Below are positions 1 to 7,595 of a stretch of DNA of 64,000 nt, one piece after another. Position numbers and translations under genes: made by a program. The notes under the pieces were generated by a model. The model saw nothing but the letters and a program-made list of their open reading frames with translations, searched no databases and was not told the origin of the DNA. Source of the stretch: Paenibacillus kribbensis (GTDB lineage: Bacteria > Bacillota > Bacilli > Paenibacillales > Paenibacillaceae); NCBI RefSeq assembly GCF_002240415.1, contig NZ_CP020028.1, forward strand, positions 3,931,501-3,995,500. The letters are read 5' to 3'. How positions within the stretch are numbered: the first letter of the stretch is position 1; each line of letters starts with the position of its first letter.

Positions 1-247
1 TAACAATATGGCTGTCCGGAGACAAGGCCCGCATTTGGGTCAAAAACGGTTCAGCAGTTCCCTCGGGCAACCTGTAATCCATTAAAATAATTTCCGGCTG
101 GATGGAACAAGCCAGTTCCAGGCCTTCCGTTCCGGAGGAGGACATCCCTCTAACAAGTAAATCTTGCTGATCTTCCAAAATAAGCTTTGTTCCCAGCATA
201 CTTGTAGGATGGATATCTATAATGACCACCTGCCATACTTTTCTCAT
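1..247 (-). CDS. ComA-like response regulator, N-terminal part (cut by window edge)
   Basis: Read on the minus strand from an ATG at 247 with a strong AGGAGG seven bases upstream. The 82 visible residues form the start of a receiver domain: a hydrophobic strand ending in IDIHP, a second helix with GTKLILE, and the phospho-acceptor strand ending in ILMDYRLPEG, where D is the expected phosphorylation site. The first 30 residues resemble Bacillus ComA (IDDHP..MEGTK.ILE) as I remember it, so a LuxR/NarL-type output domain is expected beyond the edge, but it cannot be seen. The second acidic residue of the usual DD pair is Ile-His here (DIH instead of DDH), which is a mild oddity. Confidence 0.75.
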   Translation of the reverse strand, partial: MRKVWQVVIIDIHPTSMLGTKLILEDQQDLLVRGMSSSGTEGLELACSIQPEIILMDYRLPEGTAEPFLTQMRALSPDSHIV

Positions 248-522
248 GTCTTAACCTCCTCTGTTTACAAGAAAATACATAGTTCGCTAAAATGGATCTA
301 AAATTAGAGATTGCATATGTAGGAATTGCGCGAATGTGAACGTATAGGAAGCGAGAACGGTTTAAGGAAATTGTATCCTAGGACTTCCTTCCGATGCAAT
401 CTCTTTTTCCAAATATTTTTTATACTCCTATTTCGCTTTTGCGAAATAAATAGGCCCATGATAGAATTGGAACTGCAAAATAAAGACTGGAAATTTGACT
501 TTACACGGGAGTTGAAAATCAC

Positions 523-930
523 ATGCAAGCATCACCTGAACGCCCTCTTGCCGAAGCTCGGCGGAGCCATTCAAGAAAGGGGTTGCCCGTAAAGGCATTT
601 CTGCTATTTTGGTTTATACTTATTATTCTAGGTGCTCTCGCAACCTATCTGTATAGCAATCACTTGAAGCAGCAAATGCTAAACGAGATGCAAGCCCATA
701 CAGACCAACAGATTCAAGTACTTAAATCCGACTATGAAAAGCAGCTAACCACACTTTCCAAGGAAGTTAGCGACTTGCAGGGCAAAGTGCAGTCCTTCAA
801 TGAATTGCTGACCTTTACGAAGGACAATGCCAATAACAAAACCGATAACAGCAACAAGCTTTATACCCAATTAAACGAAGTCAAGCAGCAGCTTAATATA
901 CTTCAGAAAAAAATGGACTTGCTAAAATGA
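523..930 (+). CDS. Membrane-anchored coiled-coil protein of unknown function
   Basis: A 135-residue protein with a basic N-terminus, one hydrophobic segment at roughly residues 23-45 (FLLFWFILIILGALATY) and then about 85 residues of charged, heptad-like sequence, ending in a leucine-spaced QLNILQKKMDLL. This predicts a type II membrane protein with an external coiled coil. GGGAG at about 507-511 precedes the ATG with long spacing. Its last codon and stop overlap the start of the next gene (ATGA at 927-930), so the two are translationally coupled and may work together at the cell surface. No family recognised. Confidence 0.7.
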   Translation: MQASPERPLAEARRSHSRKGLPVKAFLLFWFILIILGALATYLYSNHLKQQMLNEMQAHTDQQIQVLKSDYEKQLTTLSKEVSDLQGKVQSFNELLTFTKDNANNKTDNSNKLYTQLNEVKQQLNILQKKMDLLK

Positions 931-1994
931 ACATAGATGCAAAACAAGTGAATCGGTTCTTTATGTTAGCCCTTGCTCCTTTTATCGGTTTATTGGGGTG
1001 TATTTTGTTAGTGCATCCCCCTTTGAGCTTTCCCGGGTCCACTGCTCCGGGCCTGCAAAAAGCCGAAACTATTGTACAAACGCAATCCGTAAGCAAGCAG
1101 CTTGATGAAGCCAAACAAACGGCAACGTACACTTTGTCCACGATTCGCCGGACATCCGAGCTGTATAAGCAAACAACCCAAACGATGAATCAGCTTGTCC
1201 AAACAGCCTCTACTCAGTCCAAGCGTCCCGCGATCATCTATGATCGACGCATCACCGCCAAGCTGGGGGTTCCCTATGAGCATGTAGACAGCAACCGGAT
1301 TACCATTGAATTATTCAAGGTGAACCCGGGGGTTTATCACGGCTATGCCATGAAGGTTAAACTGAAAGATCCTACCGCTATGAAAATGTCTCTGGGGAGC
1401 GACAAATTGGGCGGCTCTGAAACAACTATGCGTGCTGTCTTGAGACACGGAGCTGTCGCCGGCATCAATGCAGGCGGCTTTGCGGATGGAGACGGCAAAC
1501 GCTATCCATTAAGTACTACCGTCTTGAACGGCCACTACCTTACCGGCTTTCAATCCAGTTACAAGGATTTGTCATTCGTCGGACTGAGCAGCAATGGCAA
1601 GCTTATCGGGGGCAAATTTTACAGTCAAGGCGCGCTGGATAGCTTAAAACCTGCCTTTGGGGCTACCTTTGTTCCCGTTCTGCTCCAAAAGGGACAGAAG
1701 ATGCCTATCCCTGAGAAGTGGAAAATCTCGCCCCTGCGGGCCCCACGGACGGTCATCGGCAACTATAAAGACGACCAACTGCTCATTATCGTCGTAGACG
1801 GCTACAATGAAAGCGGGGGTTCAGGTGCAACGCTCGAAGAACTACAAGGGAAGATGTACAATCTGGGTGTTCAGGATGCTTATAATTTGGACGGAGGCGG
1901 CTCCTCGTCGCTCATATTGAACGGTCGAATCGTTAACAAGCCGTCAGATGGTCAACTTCGTCCGGTCCCTACTCATTTTTTATTCTATAAATAA
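927..1994 (+). CDS. Phosphodiester glycosidase family protein (NAGPA-like, DUF2233)
   Basis: 355 residues with an N-terminal hydrophobic segment (FFMLALAPFIGLLGCILLV, about residues 11-29), a linker, and a catalytic region resembling the phosphodiester alpha-GlcNAcase/exopolysaccharide-biosynthesis family. Supporting features are AVAGINAGGFADGDG near residue 185, a late RAPRTVIG strand, LLIIVVDGY, and the C-terminal signature YNLDGGGSSSLILNGR. Family members hydrolyse sugar phosphodiesters or act on cell-wall and teichoic-acid-like glycans; the substrate here cannot be read from sequence. It starts inside the stop of the preceding coiled-coil membrane protein, which could anchor or scaffold it. 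A strong hairpin at 2031-2061 ends the unit. Confidence 0.85.
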   Translation: MNIDAKQVNRFFMLALAPFIGLLGCILLVHPPLSFPGSTAPGLQKAETIVQTQSVSKQLDEAKQTATYTLSTIRRTSELYKQTTQTMNQLVQTASTQSKRPAIIYDRRITAKLGVPYEHVDSNRITIELFKVNPGVYHGYAMKVKLKDPTAMKMSLGSDKLGGSETTMRAVLRHGAVAGINAGGFADGDGKRYPLSTTVLNGHYLTGFQSSYKDLSFVGLSSNGKLIGGKFYSQGALDSLKPAFGATFVPVLLQKGQKMPIPEKWKISPLRAPRTVIGNYKDDQLLIIVVDGYNESGGSGATLEELQGKMYNLGVQDAYNLDGGGSSSLILNGRIVNKPSDGQLRPVPTHFLFYK

Positions 1995-2030
1995 TAAAAT
2001 ATGCTTGTCGAAGTATGGCTCAATTAAAAA

Positions 2031-2061
2031 AAAGCATCACGAACGAATGTCGTGATGCTTT
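2031..2061. terminator. Bidirectional terminator between convergent genes
   Basis: Perfect 12-bp stem AAAGCATCACGA / TCGTGATGCTTT with a 7-base loop, flanked by A and T runs on both sides. It lies between the glycosidase gene (+) and the AbrB gene (-) and can serve both. Confidence 0.9.
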
Positions 2062-2068
2062 TGCCTCA

Positions 2069-2317
2069 TTAGGAGGAGTACTGTGTCATTTCTGTCAGAC
2101 ATTGAGCACAAATATAACGGTCTTTAAAATCGTTTACTTGATCTATTGAACCGCAAAATACACATTTCGGACGATAACGTTCCAAAATAATATGGTCACC
2201 CTGAACCAAAATTTCGACAGGATCTCCCTCATTCATTTGATATCTTTTGCGCAGTGACTTAGGCAAGACTATTCTCCCCAATTGATCAACTTTACGCACT
2301 ACACCAGCGGGTTTCAT
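2069..2317 (-). CDS. abrB: AbrB-family transition-state regulator
   Basis: 82 residues. The N-terminal half is a typical swapped-hairpin AbrB/SpoVT DNA-binding domain: GVVRKVDQLGRIVLPKSLR, then GDPVEILVQGDHIILERY. The C-terminal part carries two CxxC pairs (CVFCG and CAQC), a small zinc-ribbon-like tail not present in Bacillus subtilis AbrB but, from memory, usual in Paenibacillus homologues. A global repressor of stationary-phase genes is the expected role. AGGAGAGG precedes the ATG. The long upstream region holds a candidate promoter and two TGTCGAA motifs, consistent with repression by Spo0A as known for abrB in Bacillus. Confidence 0.88.
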   Translation of the reverse strand: MKPAGVVRKVDQLGRIVLPKSLRKRYQMNEGDPVEILVQGDHIILERYRPKCVFCGSIDQVNDFKDRYICAQCLTEMTQYSS

Positions 2318-2421
2318 CGTGATCGTACACCTCTCCTATTCAGTAATAACTTACAGTTTGCTTTCCCTGCGAAAAACTAGGTACAAAGACACTATTCTTT
2401 ATGTAGTATTCGCTGTCTTTT

Positions 2422-2428
2422 TGTCGAA
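2422..2428 (+). promoter_or_regulatory. Candidate Spo0A box (0A box) in the abrB leader
   Basis: Exact TGTCGAA heptamer about 105 bases upstream of the abrB start and downstream of the candidate promoter at 2506-2533. Exact match to the core consensus; function inferred from the known Spo0A repression of abrB in Bacillus. Confidence 0.5.
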
Positions 2429-2505
2429 TCCTGCTGATCACAGGAAATTTTATTACATTTTTTCATAAAATCATGAACCCTATCAAAGTATGGGACAGAA
2501 TGTCT

Positions 2506-2533
2506 ATAATATTCTTATCGACCGGTAAGTCAA
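2506..2533 (-). promoter_or_regulatory. Candidate sigma-A promoter of abrB
   Basis: On the minus strand TTGACT, 16-base spacer, TATTAT, pointing at abrB about 190 bases away. The 318-2683 type gap here (2318-2683) otherwise holds only the two 0A-box-like motifs and AT-rich sequence. Confidence 0.5.
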
Positions 2534-2567
2534 TTATCATTAGCTCTAATAAGAGAATTTTGCAAAT

Positions 2568-2574
2568 TTCGACA
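2568..2574 (-). promoter_or_regulatory. Second candidate Spo0A box upstream of abrB
   Basis: Exact TGTCGAA on the minus strand, about 35 bases upstream of the candidate -35 element of abrB. With the site at 2422 it brackets the promoter. Confidence 0.4.
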
Positions 2575-2683
2575 ATATCACCTTTATTCAAGCCCCGCAG
2601 TCAGGTTCATCTAGGCAAATATTGCGCAACTTTCATTAGCAACTAAGGTCCTGGTTCTTTATTCACAGTTTACGTGACTTTAT

Positions 2684-3148
2684 TCACGATAAACCTGGAA
2701 AATCCATTTGTCTCAACGCTTCATAAACGATAATCGCAGCGGAATTCGACAAGTTTAGAGATCTTACTTTATCTGACATAGGCATCTTAATGCATGTTTC
2801 CGGATTCGCTGCTAGCAGCTCAGGAGGCAACCCCTTCGTTTCTTTACCAAATACGAGAAAGTCTCCATCCCGGAATGAAATATCGCTATAGCGCTGGTTT
2901 GCTTTTGTCGTCGCATAAAAAAAACGGCCTTCCTGATACTTCTCCTGTACCTCAGCAAAAGACTCGTGGTATTCAATGTGGACAGCATACCAATAATCAA
3001 GCCCGGCCCGTTTTAACGTGGCATCGTCGGTACGGAAGCCCAGTGGCTTCACCAGATGCAGATGCGTCCCGGTTGCAGCACACGTTCTGGCAATATTCCC
3101 TGTGTTAGCCGGGATTTCCGGCTCAACTAGCACAATATGTAATGGCAT
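2684..3148 (-). CDS. trmL: tRNA (cytidine/uridine-34 2'-O)-methyltransferase TrmL
   Basis: 154 residues, the normal length for the minimal SPOUT methyltransferase TrmL/CspR. Diagnostic pieces are the start IVLVEPEIPANTGNIARTC (motif 1), LVFGKETKGLP (motif 2, AdoMet knot) and MPMSDKVRSLNLSNSAAI (motif 3). It methylates the wobble ribose of tRNA-Leu species using AdoMet. It lies downstream of serC on the same strand but a terminator-like hairpin at 3197-3231 separates them, and AAGGGAA precedes its ATG. Confidence 0.95.
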   Translation of the reverse strand: MPLHIVLVEPEIPANTGNIARTCAATGTHLHLVKPLGFRTDDATLKRAGLDYWYAVHIEYHESFAEVQEKYQEGRFFYATTKANQRYSDISFRDGDFLVFGKETKGLPPELLAANPETCIKMPMSDKVRSLNLSNSAAIIVYEALRQMDFPGLS

Positions 3149-3196
3149 TATGTTTCGTTCCCTTCATCTTTTTATCATCTATCCCCCACACTGCTA

Positions 3197-3231
3197 AAAG
3201 CCTTCCCCTATACACGTTCAGGGAAGGCTTT
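3197..3231 (-). terminator. Terminator after serC
   Basis: Eleven-base stem AAAGCCTTCCC / GGGAAGGCTTT with a 13-base loop, followed on the minus strand by TTTT. It sits between the end of serC and the start of trmL. Confidence 0.8.
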
Positions 3232-3284
3232 ACTTTTACTTTTTCGATTTCAAATCGCGTGTATCGAAATATATATCCGTAAAA

Positions 3285-4376
3285 TCAACGGTTACGTTGC
3301 TTGAAGCTATCCATAAACTCCGCCAATGCTTGACAGTTCTCCAATGGAACAGCATTGTAGATCGAAGCGCGAAGCCCTCCTACGCTGCGATGTCCCTTCA
3401 ATCCGATAAACCCGGCCTGCTCGGATTCCTTAATAAATTGCTTTTCCAGATCCTCATTAGCGAGACGGAAGGTTACATTCATAATGGAGCGATCTCTGCT
3501 GTCTACACAGCCACGATAGAAGCCTTCGCTGCTGTCAATACGGTCGTAGAGCAATGCAGCCTTCTGTTGGTTTACACGCTCAATGCCTTCCAGGCCACCT
3601 TCCTCCTGAATCCATTTCAGCACTTCATTCACCATATAGATGGCGAAGGATGGCGGTGTATTGTAGAGAGAGTTATTTTTTTCATACGTGCTGTAACGCA
3701 GCATCGTAGGTATGTTGGACGGCGAGGAGGCCAACAGCTCTTCACGGGCAACGACGACCGTTACACCGGAAGGTCCCAGATTTTTTTGCGCGCCTGCGTA
3801 GATCAATCCAAATTGAGTAACATCAAACGGCTTGCAAAAAATATCACTGGACATGTCGACAATCAACGGTACGGAACCCGTATCTGGAAATTGCTTGAAC
3901 TGTGTACCTTCAATCGTCTCATTGGACGTCATATGTACATAAGCAGTATGCTCAGGCAAGTCCAAAGATTCCACATTTGGAAGACGCATGTACTTCTCAT
4001 CAGCAGAGGATGCGGCAATATGAGCCTTACCCAGCAGCTTGGCCTCTTTGTATGCCTTGTCGGACCAGCTACCTGTCATTACATAGCTTCCGACCTGTCC
4101 TTCGCTCAGGAAATTCAAAGGCAGCATTGCAAATTGCGTACTGGCGCCCCCTTGCAGGAACAACACCTTATAACCCTTAGGATTGCCCAGCAGAGATAAC
4201 AAACGTTCCTGTGCCTCATTATGAACAGATTCATACACGGCTCCGCGATGAGACATTTCCATGATGGACATTCCTGTCCCCTGAAAATCCACGAATTCAG
4301 CTTGTACACGTTCCAGTACCTTTAGCGGCAATGCCGCTGGTCCTGCATTAAAATTATAGGCTCTCTTACTCAACAA
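3285..4376 (-). CDS. serC: Phosphoserine aminotransferase SerC
   Basis: 363 residues, full length. Converts 3-phosphohydroxypyruvate to phosphoserine with glutamate as amino donor (serine pathway; also the pyridoxal route in some bacteria). Seen in the sequence: YNFNAGPAALP at the N-terminus, GGASTQFAMLPLNF, VDMSSDIFCKP, and the PLP-lysine region YAGAQKNLGPSGVTVV, then the C-terminal GLKGHRSVGGLRASIYNA. The start is TTG (two consecutive TTG codons, 4376 or 4373) preceded by a GGGATGGG-like site. A sigma-A promoter lies at 4417-4445 and a GlnR/TnrA-like site at 4498-4514. Confidence 0.95.
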   Translation of the reverse strand: MLSKRAYNFNAGPAALPLKVLERVQAEFVDFQGTGMSIMEMSHRGAVYESVHNEAQERLLSLLGNPKGYKVLFLQGGASTQFAMLPLNFLSEGQVGSYVMTGSWSDKAYKEAKLLGKAHIAASSADEKYMRLPNVESLDLPEHTAYVHMTSNETIEGTQFKQFPDTGSVPLIVDMSSDIFCKPFDVTQFGLIYAGAQKNLGPSGVTVVVAREELLASSPSNIPTMLRYSTYEKNNSLYNTPPSFAIYMVNEVLKWIQEEGGLEGIERVNQQKAALLYDRIDSSEGFYRGCVDSRDRSIMNVTFRLANEDLEKQFIKESEQAGFIGLKGHRSVGGLRASIYNAVPLENCQALAEFMDSFKQRNR

Positions 4377-4416
4377 TTTCCCATCCCTTCTCTACTCTGG
4401 TGTGGATATTATCGCT

Positions 4417-4445
4417 ATGATAGCAGTATTCATAAATGCGTTCAA
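4417..4445 (-). promoter_or_regulatory. Candidate sigma-A promoter of serC
   Basis: Minus strand TTGAAC, 17-base spacer, TATCAT, about 40 bases upstream of the serC start. Confidence 0.55.
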
Positions 4446-4497
4446 GACTTGTACAAAAATGTTTTTGAATTCATTTATGATGTGACAAAGGTGTGAA

Positions 4498-4514
4498 TGT
4501 TATCATATTTGACA
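4498..4514. promoter_or_regulatory. GlnR/TnrA-type box upstream of serC
   Basis: TGTTATCATATTTGACA matches the published GlnR/TnrA consensus TGTNAN7TNACA at every fixed position. It lies between the glnA terminator and the serC promoter, about 85 bases upstream of the serC start site region. Match is direct; regulation is inferred. Confidence 0.5.
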
Positions 4515-4548
4515 TCTCCACTTTGTGATATTCATTTTAATGTTAAAA

Positions 4549-4574
4549 GGTCCCCGGCTATGAGACCGGAGACC
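4549..4574 (-). terminator. Terminator after glnA
   Basis: Nine-base stem (GGTCTCCGG / CCGGGGACC on the minus strand, one G-U pair) with an eight-base loop, followed by TTTTAA. Confidence 0.75.
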
Positions 4575-4642
4575 TATCTTGAACAATAACTTTGATCCGT
4601 AGGCTAATGTTTGTTCTTCAAGGCAGCTACGCTGCCGATTTA

Positions 4643-6067
4643 TTAGCAGTCGAAATACAGGCTGTATTCGTGCGGATGAACACGGATGTTCACCGATTTA
4701 GCTTCAGAACGTTTGAACTCTACATAGTTGTCGATAAATTCCTTTGTGAATACGCCGCCTTCAGTCAAGAATTCGTAGTCAGCTTCCAGAGCGTCAAGAG
4801 CCTCATCCAATGAAGCTGGTACGCTGCGGATTTTACCTTTCTCAGCGTCAGACAGCTCATAGATATTCGTGTCAAGCGGACCATAGCCCAATTCGATTGG
4901 GTTCAGTTTGCGCTTGATGCCATCCAATCCAGCCATCAGCATAGCCGAGAAAGCCAGATAAGGGTTAGCTGTGGAGTCCGGTGTACGGAACTCGATCCGA
5001 CAGCCTTTTGGCGTAACAGCAGCTACTGGAATACGTACAGCCGCAGAACGGTTACCTTTGGAGAATACCAGGTTAACCGGCGCTTCGTAGCCTGGAACAA
5101 GACGCTTGAACGAGTTGGTGCTTGGGTTTGTCAAAGCGATCAGCGCAGGTGCATGGTACAGAATACCGCCAATGTAATGAAGAGCCATTTCGCTCAGGTT
5201 AGCATAAGCACCTTTTTCGTAGAACAAAGGAGTGTCCCCATCGAAAATGGATTGGTGAACGTGCATACCGCTTCCGTTGTCTCCGAAGAGTGGTTTCGGC
5301 ATGAATGTTGCCACTTTACCATATTGACGAGCTGTGTTGTGTACAATGTATTTATAAACGAGCAGGTTATCTGCTGTTTTCTTCAGTGTATCAAAACGGA
5401 AGTTAATTTCCGCTTGGCCTGCTGTAGCTACCTCATGGTGATGGCGCTCAATTCTCAGACCTGCTTCTTCAAGCAGACGGCACATTTCACTACGAATGTC
5501 TTGTTGGGTGTCTACTGGCGCTACAGGTACATATCCGCCCTTCACTCCCACTTTAAAGCCCAGGTTGCCGCCTTCTTCCTTACGGTTTGTGTTCCAAGCT
5601 GCTTCCTCGGAGTCTACGAAGAAGGAAGAACTGTTCATGCCGCTTTCGTAGCGAACATCATCAAAGATGAAAAACTCGGACTCAGGTGCAAAAAATGCTG
5701 CTGTGCCCACTCCTGCCGATTGCAAAAATTCCTCTGCCTTTTTGGCAATACCTCGAGGATCGCGGTCGTATTTTTCGCCATCTGGCGTAGCAATGTCACA
5801 CAGAATATTCAGTGTAGGATGCTGAGTGAAAGGGTCGATAAAAACCGCTTCTGGATCGGGCAGCATAACCATGTCGGATTCCTCGATGCCACGATAGCCA
5901 GGAATGGAAGAACCGTCGAAAGCAACACCGTTAACAAATGTTTCTGCATCTACTTCGGAAGCTGGCAATGAAATATGGTGAGCACGACCAGACAAATCTA
6001 CAAAACGAAAATCTACCCACTCAATATTATTTTCCTGAATTGTTTTCAATACGTTTTCAACGGACAT
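4643..6067 (-). CDS. glnA: Glutamine synthetase, class I-beta type
   Basis: 474 residues; ATP-dependent synthesis of glutamine from glutamate and ammonia, cytoplasmic dodecamer. Conserved blocks: FDGSSIPGYRGIEESDM, FAPESEFFIFDD, HHHEVATAGQAEI, KPLFGDNGSGMHVHQS, NPSTNSFKRLVPGYEAPV. Bacillus GlnA (I-alpha) is about 444 residues; this one is longer, carries the extra ~25-residue segment before EGGN.GF..GVKGGY found in the I-beta class, and has a tyrosine (Tyr403 in NIYELSD) at the position adenylylated in E. coli (NLYDLP). No glnR is adjacent. GGAGG precedes the ATG; promoter at 6149-6178. Confidence 0.95.
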   Translation of the reverse strand: MSVENVLKTIQENNIEWVDFRFVDLSGRAHHISLPASEVDAETFVNGVAFDGSSIPGYRGIEESDMVMLPDPEAVFIDPFTQHPTLNILCDIATPDGEKYDRDPRGIAKKAEEFLQSAGVGTAAFFAPESEFFIFDDVRYESGMNSSSFFVDSEEAAWNTNRKEEGGNLGFKVGVKGGYVPVAPVDTQQDIRSEMCRLLEEAGLRIERHHHEVATAGQAEINFRFDTLKKTADNLLVYKYIVHNTARQYGKVATFMPKPLFGDNGSGMHVHQSIFDGDTPLFYEKGAYANLSEMALHYIGGILYHAPALIALTNPSTNSFKRLVPGYEAPVNLVFSKGNRSAAVRIPVAAVTPKGCRIEFRTPDSTANPYLAFSAMLMAGLDGIKRKLNPIELGYGPLDTNIYELSDAEKGKIRSVPASLDEALDALEADYEFLTEGGVFTKEFIDNYVEFKRSEAKSVNIRVHPHEYSLYFDC

Positions 6068-6148
6068 GTCTTCTTCCTCCCAATTTTTCCGAACATTAAG
6101 TCTTATACAACCCTGAAATGTTCATGATCGAATGTTTTTGCTGTCGTC

Positions 6149-6178
6149 ATTATAAATCTCAAACATGACACGGGTCAA
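6149..6178 (-). promoter_or_regulatory. Candidate sigma-A promoter of the I-beta glnA
   Basis: Minus strand TTGACC, 18-base spacer, TATAAT, about 80 bases upstream of the ATG. Confidence 0.6.
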
Positions 6179-6206
6179 TAGCTATGTAAGGTATTTTTTA
6201 AACTAA

Positions 6207-6223
6207 TGTTAGATATTCTCACG
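6207..6223. promoter_or_regulatory. Near-consensus GlnR/TnrA-like site upstream of glnA
   Basis: TGTTAGATATTCTCACG matches TGTNAN7TNACA at all fixed positions but the last. It lies about 30 bases upstream of the -35 element, a position more typical of activation than repression. Inference only. Confidence 0.3.
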
Positions 6224-6248
6224 CCCTTGATAACATTTGAAAAGCACA

Positions 6249-6273
6249 AAAAGCCCGAAACATCGGGCTTTTA
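6249..6273 (-). terminator. Terminator after the DAHP synthase gene
   Basis: Ten-base stem AAAAGCCCGA / TCGGGCTTTT with a short loop and a T run on the minus strand. Confidence 0.9.
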
Positions 6274-6337
6274 AGTGATTTTAATCTTGTTACTGCAATG
6301 CGGCAAAACTTTTATGCAATGATGTTAACTATTCGAA

Positions 6338-7375
6338 TTAGGAAATGGTACTAGGTGCATGGAATGTTTTCCCTACTGCAGGAGCAAGCAATTCCAAATC
6401 TTTCAGCAAATCTGCAAATTGATCAGGGAACAGGGATTGTACGCCGTCGCCCGTCATCGAGTTGTCAGGGTCTGTATGCATCTCAATAATCAGTCCGTCA
6501 GCACCGGCAGCTACTGAAGCCTTCGTCATAGGAACAACCAGCTCACGCCGTCCCGTGCCATGGCTTGGATCAGCAATAACCGGCAAATGGCTCAACTGTT
6601 GCAAAACAGGGATCGCAGACAAATCAAGCGTATTTCTGGTGTAGGTTTCGAATGTGCGAATACCGCGCTCACACAGCATAACATTCGGATTTCCGCCTGC
6701 CAAAATGTACTCGGCAGCATTCAGAAACTCGTCATAAGTCGAGCTGAAACCGCGTTTAAGCAACACTGGCTTGCCACAGGTTCCCAGCTTGCGCAGCAGA
6801 TCGAAGTTCTGCATATTGCGTGTACCCACTTGCAGAATATCCGCATATTCCGCACAGATGTCCACGTATTCCGGTGTCATGACCTCTGTGATAGTCAGAA
6901 GATCGTGTTTTTTGCCCGCTTCGGCCATCATGATCAAGCCTTCTACCCCAGTTCCCTGGAAGCTGTAAGGCCCCGTACGCGGCTTAAAAGCACCTCCACG
7001 AAGGACTTGTGCACCCGCAGCTTTAACCAACGCGGCAATCTCGTCAATCTGCGTAGCAGACTCCACGGCACACGGCCCACCCATAATCACAAGCTCGCCC
7101 CCGCCGATATTTACGCCATTAATGGATATAACCGTATTTTCGGGATGAAAATCACGGCTAGCCAATTTGTAGGACTTCGATATTTTGACTACATTTTCTA
7201 CACCCTTCATTTGACGCAGGTGTTCAGCCAGCTTGGGCTCTACGCTGCCGATCAATCCGATAATCGTGCGATCCGATCCGCGTGAAACATGGGCCTGCAA
7301 GCCTTCCTTCTCAATAACTTCAACAATGGCATGGATATGTTCTTCAGGTGTTTGAACACCAGCGATAACGATCAT
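6338..7375 (-). CDS. aroF: 3-deoxy-7-phosphoheptulonate (DAHP) synthase
   Basis: 345 residues. First enzyme of the shikimate pathway, condensing PEP and erythrose 4-phosphate. The first ~70 residues (IVIAGVQTPEEHIHAIVEVI...) form a ferredoxin-like/ACT-type regulatory domain, as in Thermotoga-type I-beta enzymes, rather than the chorismate-mutase domain found in Bacillus subtilis AroA. The barrel follows: IMGGPCAVES, LRGGAFKPRTGPYSFQG, VGTRNMQNFDLL, KPVLLKRG, CERGIRTFE, PVIADPSHGTGRRE. Feedback control by an aromatic amino acid is likely from the domain, but the ligand cannot be read. Single-gene unit, ending at 6249-6273. Confidence 0.95.
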   Translation of the reverse strand: MIVIAGVQTPEEHIHAIVEVIEKEGLQAHVSRGSDRTIIGLIGSVEPKLAEHLRQMKGVENVVKISKSYKLASRDFHPENTVISINGVNIGGGELVIMGGPCAVESATQIDEIAALVKAAGAQVLRGGAFKPRTGPYSFQGTGVEGLIMMAEAGKKHDLLTITEVMTPEYVDICAEYADILQVGTRNMQNFDLLRKLGTCGKPVLLKRGFSSTYDEFLNAAEYILAGGNPNVMLCERGIRTFETYTRNTLDLSAIPVLQQLSHLPVIADPSHGTGRRELVVPMTKASVAAGADGLIIEMHTDPDNSMTGDGVQSLFPDQFADLLKDLELLAPAVGKTFHAPSTIS

Positions 7376-7540
7376 ATTTTTCTTCCCCTCTATAAAACAT
7401 ATTTTATGGATTACTTTGACATTATGACACTTAAACGCTTGTTCGCTTTTAAGCTTTTATTCGTTAAAGTAAATATACCTGTTTTGTCTTTACTCGTCAA
7501 GACTTAATTATTACTCGAGATTATCTTTATGATAACAATA

Positions 7541-7580
7541 AAAAAGCCGCTATCCGGGTGTTTCTCCTCGAATAGCGACT
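7541..7580 (-). terminator. Terminator after ispH
   Basis: Twelve-base stem (AGTCGCTATTCG / CCGGATAGCGGCT region on the minus strand, with G-U pairs) followed by TTTTTTATT. Confidence 0.85.
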
Positions 7581-7595
7581 AAGGTCAATCCTAAG

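Noticed and set aside
326..592. 88-residue open frame on the plus strand before the coiled-coil gene
   Set aside because: No ribosome binding site, no domain-like composition, overlaps the start of the better supported gene at 523 in another frame.
3297..4199. 300-residue open frame opposite serC
   Set aside because: Antisense shadow of a well-conserved gene, no start site and no recognisable protein features. The same applies to the long plus-strand frames opposite glnA, mutS2, pheT, zapA, leuA and ilvB.
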